Below are positions 56,960 through 64,000 of a stretch of DNA of 64,000 nucleotides, piece by piece. The DNA is taken from NCBI GenBank assembly GCA_001725355.1, contig MEGD01000007.1, positions 186,001 to 250,000 of the forward strand. Direction: 5' to 3'. The notes below the pieces were generated by a model. It was not told the DNA's origin. It made no database searches and saw only the letters and a list, made by a program, of their open reading frames with translations. The first letter of the stretch is position 1. Each line of letters begins with the position of its first letter. This DNA is from Novosphingobium sp. SCN 66-18. GTDB taxonomy: Bacteria > Pseudomonadota > Alphaproteobacteria > Sphingomonadales > Sphingomonadaceae. Position numbers and translations under genes: made by a program.

Positions 56960-57777
56960 GCGACTTCAGTCCTCTCCGGTTTGAATGCGATCGTCTTGCC
57001 CGCCTGCTCGCGCTGGCGGCGCACGGTGCCGCTGGTCATCACCGGTTCGATCCCCAGCGATTCCAGCGTCTTGCAGCTTTCCTCCATCTCGGCGGCGCGG
57101 CGGAGGCCGTGCGTCGTCATGCGCTCGACGTTGTAGGCGGCGCGGACCGCCCAGCTTTCCCGCTTCTCGCTGGCATCGAGCGAGGACAGCACTTCGTCGA
57201 CCACGCCGGCAGCGCTGGCGGCCAGCATCATCTCGGCCGTCAGCGCCTCGACGCCCTTGACCATGATCGAACGGATCATCTTGATTGCGCTCGCCCGGCC
57301 GATCTCGTCCCCCACGATGCGCACGTTGGCGAACCCGGCCTCACTCAGCAGCGCTTCCGCGTCGGCCGCCGCTTCGCCCGCCAGCAGCAGCGGCACGTTC
57401 ATGCGCGCGGGATGGACCGGCGCCAGCACCGCCACGTCGACATAGCGCCCGCCCGCCGCCTCGATCGCCCTGGCCGCCGCGCGCTTGGTATCGGGCGCCA
57501 CCGAATTCATGTCGCACCAGATCGCGCCGGGCTTCAGCAGCCCGGCATAGTCCCGCGCCGCCGACAGGGCGGAATCCGCCGTCACCAGCGAAAGCGCGAA
57601 GTCCGCGCTGGTCAGCGCGCATTCGGCGGTGGCGCAGGCGACGACGCCGGCCTCCTCCATCACCGCGCGCCGCGCGGGATTGATGTCATAGGCCAGCGCG
57701 CCCGCTTCCCAGCCGGCGGCCTTGGCGAACGTGGATCCGGCTTCGCCGAACCCGATCAGGGCAAGTGTGGCATCCAT
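56956..57777 (-). CDS. NAD-binding oxidoreductase with DUF1932 domain, first gene of the lig operon
   Basis: A 273-aa beta-hydroxyacid-dehydrogenase-like protein: Rossmann start LALIGFGEAGSTFAKAAG, WCDMNSVAPDTKRAAA, the PVHPARMNVPLLLAG loop and SAIKMIRSIMVKGVEALTAEM with the conserved Lys, then a C-terminal DUF1932 domain (residues about 185-255). The role within the 4,5-cleavage pathway is not assigned to a known reaction; it is coupled to ligJ by an ATGA overlap and preceded by a LigR-type dyad, so it belongs to the operon. Confidence 0.85.
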   Translation of the reverse strand: MDATLALIGFGEAGSTFAKAAGWEAGALAYDINPARRAVMEEAGVVACATAECALTSADFALSLVTADSALSAARDYAGLLKPGAIWCDMNSVAPDTKRAAARAIEAAGGRYVDVAVLAPVHPARMNVPLLLAGEAAADAEALLSEAGFANVRIVGDEIGRASAIKMIRSIMVKGVEALTAEMMLAASAAGVVDEVLSSLDASEKRESWAVRAAYNVERMTTHGLRRAAEMEESCKTLESLGIEPVMTSGTVRRQREQAGKTIAFKPERTEVA

Positions 57778-57832
57778 CGATCGCCCTCCTGCGCGGAGAG
57801 GCCCGCGCCGGGAAATGCAAAGATGGGCACGG

Positions 57833-57846
57833 GCATAAATTTATGC
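57833..57846. promoter_or_regulatory. LigR-type dyad upstream of DUF1932-ligJABC
   Basis: GCATAAATTTATGC is a perfect 14-bp palindrome 56 bp upstream of the operon start and overlapping the stop codon of the LysR gene. The same GCAT-N6-ATGC layout occurs upstream of ligK. Confidence 0.65.
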
Positions 57847-58995
57847 GAAACCCGCTTGCGCCACCTCGTGCAGCAGCGTGACGAACGCGGCCTGCGGCGC
57901 GGTGGGCCGCCAGCCCTGCCGGGTAGTGATCCCGATCGTGCGCGTGACCGGAACCGGCGGCGGCCGCATCGCCAGCACGCCGGCATCCAGTTCCACCGCG
58001 AGTTGCGCCGGAGACAGCAGCGTCAGCGCGTCGCTTCCACGCAGCAGCTGGCGCACCGTCAGCACCGACCCGCATTCGATCCCGACATGCGGCGGCTCCG
58101 CCCCCACCGCGCGCATCATCGCCTCCCAGTAATGGCGCAACGGCGTGTCGCGCCCCGACAATATCCAGGGGTAGGCGGTCATCGCCGCGCCATCGACAGC
58201 GGGCAGCGCCAGCAGCGGATGGCCCGCGCGCATCACCAGCGCGGGGCGATCCTCGAACACGGCCTCCTGCTCCAGATCGTCGAGCAGGGCGGCCTCGCGC
58301 AGCGCGCCCAGCATCAGGTCGATCTCGCCATCGCGCAACGGGCCGGCGAGCTCGGCATGGCTGCCTTCCATCACCGCCACGTCCACGCCGGGCCAGTCGC
58401 GCACGAAGCGCAGCACCGTTTCCGGCAGCCAGCGCGCGCGCGAAAGCGGCATCGCCCCCACCACGATGCGCCCGGCCGCCTTGCCCTGCCAGGCCGCCAC
58501 TTCGGCAAGACCCGCGCGCAGTTCCGCCATGGCGAGACCGAAGCCGCGCGCGCGCCGCTCCCCGGCCGCCGTCAGCATCACCGAACGGCCGCGCCGGTCG
58601 ACCAGCCGCTGCCCCAGCGCCACCGCCAGATCGGCCACGGCGCGGTGCAGTGAGGCGGTGGAAAGCCCGGTCTCCTCGGCCGCGACGGCATAGCTCCCCG
58701 CCCGCGCCAGTGCCAGGAATGCGCGCATCTGCGTGCCGGTCACGCGCGGGGAGCCGATATGCGCCAGGGCCGCGTCGGCGCGCGGCGCCAGCAACAGCGC
58801 CGGTTCCGTCGGCGTCATGCCGGCCGCGCCGCGCTCGAACAGCGCGCAGCCGAGGTCCGCCTCCAGCCGGGCGATCGCCTGCGTCAGCGCGGGCTGGGTC
58901 AGGTTGATGGCGCGGGCGGCGCGGGTCACGCTGCCATGGTGTACCGTGGCCGCCAGCGCGGCGAAGTGACGGATATTGAGAGGCCGCTCGCTCAT
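57841..58995 (-). CDS. LysR-family regulator of the lig genes with two HTH domains
   Basis: A 384-aa protein, about 80 residues longer than usual LysR regulators. The N-terminal HTH (HFAALAATVHHGSVTRAARA, then LTQPALTQAIARLEADLG) is followed by a second, full LysR-type HTH (AFLALARAGSYAVAAEETG, then LSTASLHRAVADLAVALGQ), and then by one effector-binding domain (GRIVVGAMPLSRARWLPETV onward). Its position between the ligJABC and ligK-U-I units, divergent from ligK, indicates a LigR-like role. Tandem-HTH LysR proteins exist but are uncommon. I leave the symbol open because of this build. Confidence 0.88.
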   Translation of the reverse strand: MSERPLNIRHFAALAATVHHGSVTRAARAINLTQPALTQAIARLEADLGCALFERGAAGMTPTEPALLLAPRADAALAHIGSPRVTGTQMRAFLALARAGSYAVAAEETGLSTASLHRAVADLAVALGQRLVDRRGRSVMLTAAGERRARGFGLAMAELRAGLAEVAAWQGKAAGRIVVGAMPLSRARWLPETVLRFVRDWPGVDVAVMEGSHAELAGPLRDGEIDLMLGALREAALLDDLEQEAVFEDRPALVMRAGHPLLALPAVDGAAMTAYPWILSGRDTPLRHYWEAMMRAVGAEPPHVGIECGSVLTVRQLLRGSDALTLLSPAQLAVELDAGVLAMRPPPVPVTRTIGITTRQGWRPTAPQAAFVTLLHEVAQAGFA

Positions 58996-59007
58996 CTTGC
59001 TCGCTTA

Positions 59008-59782
<775 letters not shown>

Positions 59783-59805
59783 CGGGGCGAACATGGCGCC
59801 TGTCA

Positions 59806-59830
59806 CTCCCCTCTCGCTTGCGGGAGGGGG
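59806..59830. repeat. Short hairpin over the ligU ribosome site
   Basis: CTCCCCTCTCGCTTGCGGGAGGGG folds as a GC hairpin and ends 4 nt before the ligU start, so it includes the GGAGGGGG Shine-Dalgarno. Such CGCTTGCG hairpins are widespread in sphingomonad intergenic DNA. Here it could limit ligU translation. Confidence 0.6.
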
Positions 59831-59833
59831 CCG

Positions 59834-60871
59834 ATGACCTCCGGCCTCTCCGCCCCCTGCATGTGGATGCGCGGCGGCACGTCCAAGGGCGGATACTTCC
59901 TCAAGGAAGACCTGCCCGCCGACACCGCCGCGATGGGCAGCCCCGATCCGCGCCAGATCGATGGCATGGGCGGCGCGGACCCGCTGACCAGCAAGGTTGC
60001 CGTGGTGAGCAAGTCCACGCGCGAGGGGATCGACGTCGACTACCTGTTCCTGCAGGTCTTCGTCGACCAGGCGATCGTTACCGACGCGCAGAACTGCGGC
60101 AACATCCTGGCGGGCATCGGCCCCTTCGCGATCGAGCGCGGCCTTGTTGCCGCCACCGGCGATGAAACCCGTGTCGCCATTTTCATGGAAAACACCGGCC
60201 AGGTCGCCGTCGCCACGGTGCGGACGCCCGGCGGCAAGGTGACATACACGGGCGAGGCCGCCATCGACGGCGTGCCGGGCACCCATGCGCCGGTCCCGCT
60301 GGAATTCCGCGATACCGCCGGCTCTTCGTGCGGGGCGCTGCTGCCCACGGGCAACGCGGTCGACGTGGTCAATGGCGTGCCGGTGACGTTGATCGACAAC
60401 GGCATGCCCTGCGTGGTGATGAAGGCGCAGGACGTGGGCATCACCGGCTACGAGGATCGCGACTGGCTGGACAACGCCACCGAACTGAAAGCCAGGATCG
60501 AAGCCATCCGCCTGGCCGTGGGCGAGCGCATGAACCTGGGCGATGTGAAGGAAAAGTCCGTCCCCAAGATGATGCTCGTCGCCCCGCCGAAGAATGGAGG
60601 CGCGGTTACCGTGCGCAGCTTCATTCCCCACCGCGCCCATGCCACCATCGGCGTGCTGGGGGCGGTGAGCGTGGCCACCGCTTGCCTCATCCCCGGTTCG
60701 CCGGCGGCCGAAGTGGCGGCGATCCCCGAAGGCGCGCGCAAGACGCTGTCGGTGGAACACCCTACCGGCGAGATGAGCTGCGTTCTCGAAACCGACGAAA
60801 CCGGCGCGGTGCGCACCGCCGCGCTGCTGCGCACCGCGCGCAAGCTGATGGACGGCGTGGTGTTCGGATAG
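59834..60871 (+). CDS. ligU: 4-oxalomesaconate tautomerase (PrpF family)
   Basis: It catalyses the double-bond shift of 4-oxalomesaconate before hydration by LigJ. The 345-aa protein has the PrpF start PCMWMRGGTSKGGYFLKEDLP, DGMGGADPLTSKVAVVSKS, AQNCGNILAGIGPFAIERG and late RSFIPHRAHATIGVLGAVSVATACL motifs with the conserved Lys and Cys candidates. It lies between ligK and ligI on the plus strand. Confidence 0.93.
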   Translation: MTSGLSAPCMWMRGGTSKGGYFLKEDLPADTAAMGSPDPRQIDGMGGADPLTSKVAVVSKSTREGIDVDYLFLQVFVDQAIVTDAQNCGNILAGIGPFAIERGLVAATGDETRVAIFMENTGQVAVATVRTPGGKVTYTGEAAIDGVPGTHAPVPLEFRDTAGSSCGALLPTGNAVDVVNGVPVTLIDNGMPCVVMKAQDVGITGYEDRDWLDNATELKARIEAIRLAVGERMNLGDVKEKSVPKMMLVAPPKNGGAVTVRSFIPHRAHATIGVLGAVSVATACLIPGSPAAEVAAIPEGARKTLSVEHPTGEMSCVLETDETGAVRTAALLRTARKLMDGVVFG

Positions 60872-60886
60872 CGGACAGCGCGCATG

Positions 60887-61869
<983 letters not shown>

Positions 61870-61993
61870 CAGCCCGCACGGGCAGGCTCCGCGCCTGCCC
61901 GGCCGCTCCTCCGTCAGGCCGCCCCACCACCCGGCGCGCAGCGAAAAATTAAGCCCCTTCGGTTAGAGGCCACTCTGACGGAAGGGACGGCAA

Positions 61994-63160
61994 GTGATCC
62001 GCACGCAACCGCATATCGAGGGCGAGGCCGCGTCGCGGCTCGCCTCCGCGCGCGCGCACAAGGCGGTGGCGTTTGCCCCGGCCCTTGCCGATCCCGCCTT
62101 TTGCGCGGCATGGACCCGGCTTGAAGCGTCCGCCGCCCTGCCCACGCAGGGATTGGCCTTCGTCACCGCGCTGGCCTGTTCGATGCTGGCCGGCGCCGAC
62201 ATCAACGTTTTCGCCGTCACCCACGAGATCGGCGGGCAGGATCTGGCCGCGCGCGGCTGGGAGGGACTGGCGGCGCTGCTGCCCTTGTATCGCGATGCGT
62301 CCAGCCGGCCGCACCGCTGGCGGATGCCCGGCGCGCGCGAGGTCTATGAACCTTGCGATGCGCTCTATGATAGCCCCGAAGCCGCGCGCCGGCTTGCCCA
62401 GGCCATCGCCGGGCAACCGCAGCCCGTCTCGCTGGACCGGGTACCGGCGCAGTCGCTGCTCGTTCCCACCCTGCGCGCGGCGATGAAAGGGCGCGGACTG
62501 GTTTCGGTGCGGTCCGCCCTGCCCTGCCCCACGATCACGCTGGGACCGGCGTGGGAACGCCCTGAAGACCAGTTCAACGCCGGCCGCCGTTCCGACTTCC
62601 GCCGCGCCGCGCGCAAGGCCGCGGCCATGGGTGACGTGACCTACGAGGTCCATGCGCCCGATCCCGACACCTTCGACCGCTGGTTCGACGAAGCGCTCGA
62701 TGTCGAACTGCACAGCTGGAAGAAGGAGGCCGGCACGGCCATGGCCAGCGATCGCGCCAAGGCCGATTTCTTCCGGGCCTTCTTCCGCGCCGCCAGCGCC
62801 GCCGGCACATTCCGGGTCGCCTTCGTCCGCATAGACGGAAAACCCGCCGCCATGCAGCTCGCAATCGAGCACGCCGCGCGCTTCTGGCTGTTCAAGATCG
62901 GCTACGACGAACGCTTCGGCAAGTGCTCTCCGGGAACGCTGCTGATGCTGCACACGCTGCGATACGCCGCCTCGCGCGGGCTGATCGCCTACGAACTGCT
63001 CGGCAATATCGAGCCGTGGATCTCCGAACTGTGGACGCGCGATCACCACGAGTGCGTGCGGCTGCGCACGTATCCGTTTTCGCTCGCCGGGCTGGCGGCA
63101 CTGGCCGTGGATGGCGGCGATTGGCTGCGCCAGCGCCTGTTCCCCGAAACCGGTGCCTGA
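61994..63160 (+). CDS. GNAT/CelD-like acyltransferase
   Basis: A 388-aa protein of the CelD/BioF2-like (FemAB-like GNAT) group, with GRRSDFRRAARKAAAMGDV near residue 195, LDVELHSWKKEAGTAMASDRAKADFFRAFF, RVAFVRIDGKPAAMQLAIEHAARFWLFKIGYDERFGKCSPGTLLM as the acyl-CoA/peptidyl-donor site region, and YELLGNIEPWISELWT. Members transfer acyl groups to sugars or peptides, often in exopolysaccharide synthesis. It starts at GTG 61994 and its stop overlaps the next gene (TGATG), showing coupling. Confidence 0.8.
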   Translation: MIRTQPHIEGEAASRLASARAHKAVAFAPALADPAFCAAWTRLEASAALPTQGLAFVTALACSMLAGADINVFAVTHEIGGQDLAARGWEGLAALLPLYRDASSRPHRWRMPGAREVYEPCDALYDSPEAARRLAQAIAGQPQPVSLDRVPAQSLLVPTLRAAMKGRGLVSVRSALPCPTITLGPAWERPEDQFNAGRRSDFRRAARKAAAMGDVTYEVHAPDPDTFDRWFDEALDVELHSWKKEAGTAMASDRAKADFFRAFFRAASAAGTFRVAFVRIDGKPAAMQLAIEHAARFWLFKIGYDERFGKCSPGTLLMLHTLRYAASRGLIAYELLGNIEPWISELWTRDHHECVRLRTYPFSLAGLAALAVDGGDWLRQRLFPETGA

Positions 63161-63993
63161 TGCGCGGCGTGAAAGCCGCCCTGCGTGACGCGCGCTATGC
63201 GCTGCCCGGCCGCCTTGGCCGGCTGTTGCCCGCACCCGATGCACAATCGGTCGCCCGGTTGGCCCGGCGGCTGGAACGGCGCGGGATCGGGGTGACCACG
63301 GGCTATATTCCGGGGCCGGACGCCGAACCCACCGCCGTCGCAGCCGAAAACATCGCCGTGATTACGCTACTGGCAGGGCGAGACGGCACGCCGTACCTCT
63401 CGGCGAAGCTGCCCACGCTGGCGTTCGACGAGCCAGCCTTCGCCACCATCGCGCAGGCGGCGGACAGCGCCGCCATGCCTCTCCTGTTCGACGCGCACGC
63501 GTTGAAGGACGCCGGGCCGATTCACGCATATCTGGCGGCCCTGCTCCCGCAACAACCCGGCACCGGCATCGTCCTTCCCGCACGCTGGCGGCGCAGCCTG
63601 GACGATGCGGCGCGCCTGCGCGACACCACCGCCCGCCTGCGCATCGTCAAGGGCGAATGGGCCGATCCCGACTGGCCCGATTGCGACATGGACCACGCTT
63701 ATCGCGCGCTGGTGGAAACGCTCGCGGGCCGGTCAGCGCCGGTGGCCGTCGCCACGCACAAGCCGGAACTGGCGGACCATGCGCTGCGCACCCTGCGCAC
63801 CGCCGGCACGCCGTGCGAACTGGAACAATTGCGCGGGCTGCCGATGCGCCGCTCCACAGCCATCGCGCGCCAGCTGGGCGTGCCGGTTCGCGTCTATATC
63901 CCGTTCGGCGAAGGGTGGTGGCCCTATGCGCTCGACAAGGCGCTCGCCCGCCCCTACCTGCCGCTGTGGATGCTGCGCGACCTGATCGGCTGA
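63160..63993 (+). CDS. Proline-dehydrogenase-like TIM-barrel protein
   Basis: A 277-aa protein with the second half of a PRODH barrel: TTARLRIVKGEWADPDW, DMDHAYRALVETLAGRSAPVAVATHKPELADHAL, and the C-terminal LEQLRGLPMRRSTAIARQLGVPVRVYIPFGEGWWPYALDKAL, which matches the FAD-binding end of proline dehydrogenase (YIPFG plus R/Y). The N-terminus diverges from PRODH, and the substrate is unknown. Coupled to the GNAT-like gene. Confidence 0.75.
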   Translation: MRGVKAALRDARYALPGRLGRLLPAPDAQSVARLARRLERRGIGVTTGYIPGPDAEPTAVAAENIAVITLLAGRDGTPYLSAKLPTLAFDEPAFATIAQAADSAAMPLLFDAHALKDAGPIHAYLAALLPQQPGTGIVLPARWRRSLDDAARLRDTTARLRIVKGEWADPDWPDCDMDHAYRALVETLAGRSAPVAVATHKPELADHALRTLRTAGTPCELEQLRGLPMRRSTAIARQLGVPVRVYIPFGEGWWPYALDKALARPYLPLWMLRDLIG

Positions 63994-64000
63994 AACGCCC

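Overview
The window looks like chromosomal DNA of a sphingomonad, most probably Novosphingobium or a close relative. The evidence is high GC, many GTG starts, the block argS–SPOR protein–nagZ–scpA–scpB–tatABC, a TonB-dependent receptor, and a complete protocatechuate 4,5-cleavage (lig) gene set together with a lignostilbene-dioxygenase-like gene. The species is an inference from gene content.

Layout. Bases 1 to about 42,000 are mostly housekeeping genes: ahpF (cut by the left edge), ahpC, aroC, a YffB-type reductase, pnuC with a NadR-like kinase, ubiG divergent from lysC, rnhA-thrB-ispH, argS, a SPOR protein, nagZ-scpA-scpB, tatABC, ilvA, bpt, tamA-tamB, glnB-glnA, argC, an M17 aminopeptidase, map, a TauE/SafE transporter, katG and a nitronate monooxygenase. 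Four convergent gene junctions (5.4, 7.7, 18.0 and 29.7 kb) carry related three-hairpin repeats of about 200 bp that look like bidirectional terminators. A half copy lies between ahpC and ahpF. Two adjacent genes at 18.2-20.7 kb (an amidohydrolase and a 3-hydroxyisobutyrate-dehydrogenase-like gene) each carry an internal deletion with a frameshift and are called as pseudogenes.

Bases 41,600 to 53,600 form an aromatic-catabolism locus: a small Tat-exported protein, a c-type cytochrome and a VAO/PCMH flavoprotein in one operon; a TonB-dependent receptor; a MarR regulator; an NTF2-like (SnoaL-like) protein; an SDR that lacks its catalytic tyrosine; a dienelactone-hydrolase-like protein; an NmrA-like oxidoreductase with a lignostilbene dioxygenase; and a CmcJ/AsaB-type oxygenase. 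TAACAATTGTTA-type sites precede the flavocytochrome, receptor, NTF2/SDR, dioxygenase and CmcJ units but were not seen in front of the lig genes. I infer one MarR-controlled regulon for uptake and breakdown of lignin-derived dimers.

Bases 53,700 to 61,900 hold the ring-cleavage pathway. DUF1932 dehydrogenase-ligJ-ligA-ligB-ligC lie on the minus strand and ligK-ligU-ligI on the plus strand, with a LysR regulator of unusual tandem-HTH build between them. Two GCAT-N6-ATGC dyads lie in front of the two lig units. Together these enzymes would take protocatechuate to pyruvate and oxaloacetate; upstream, the dioxygenase locus would supply vanillin-type aldehydes, although no vanillin-to-protocatechuate enzymes are in the window. 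The window ends with a GNAT/CelD-like gene coupled to a proline-dehydrogenase-like gene. No tRNA, rRNA, CRISPR array, insertion sequence or phage gene was seen.
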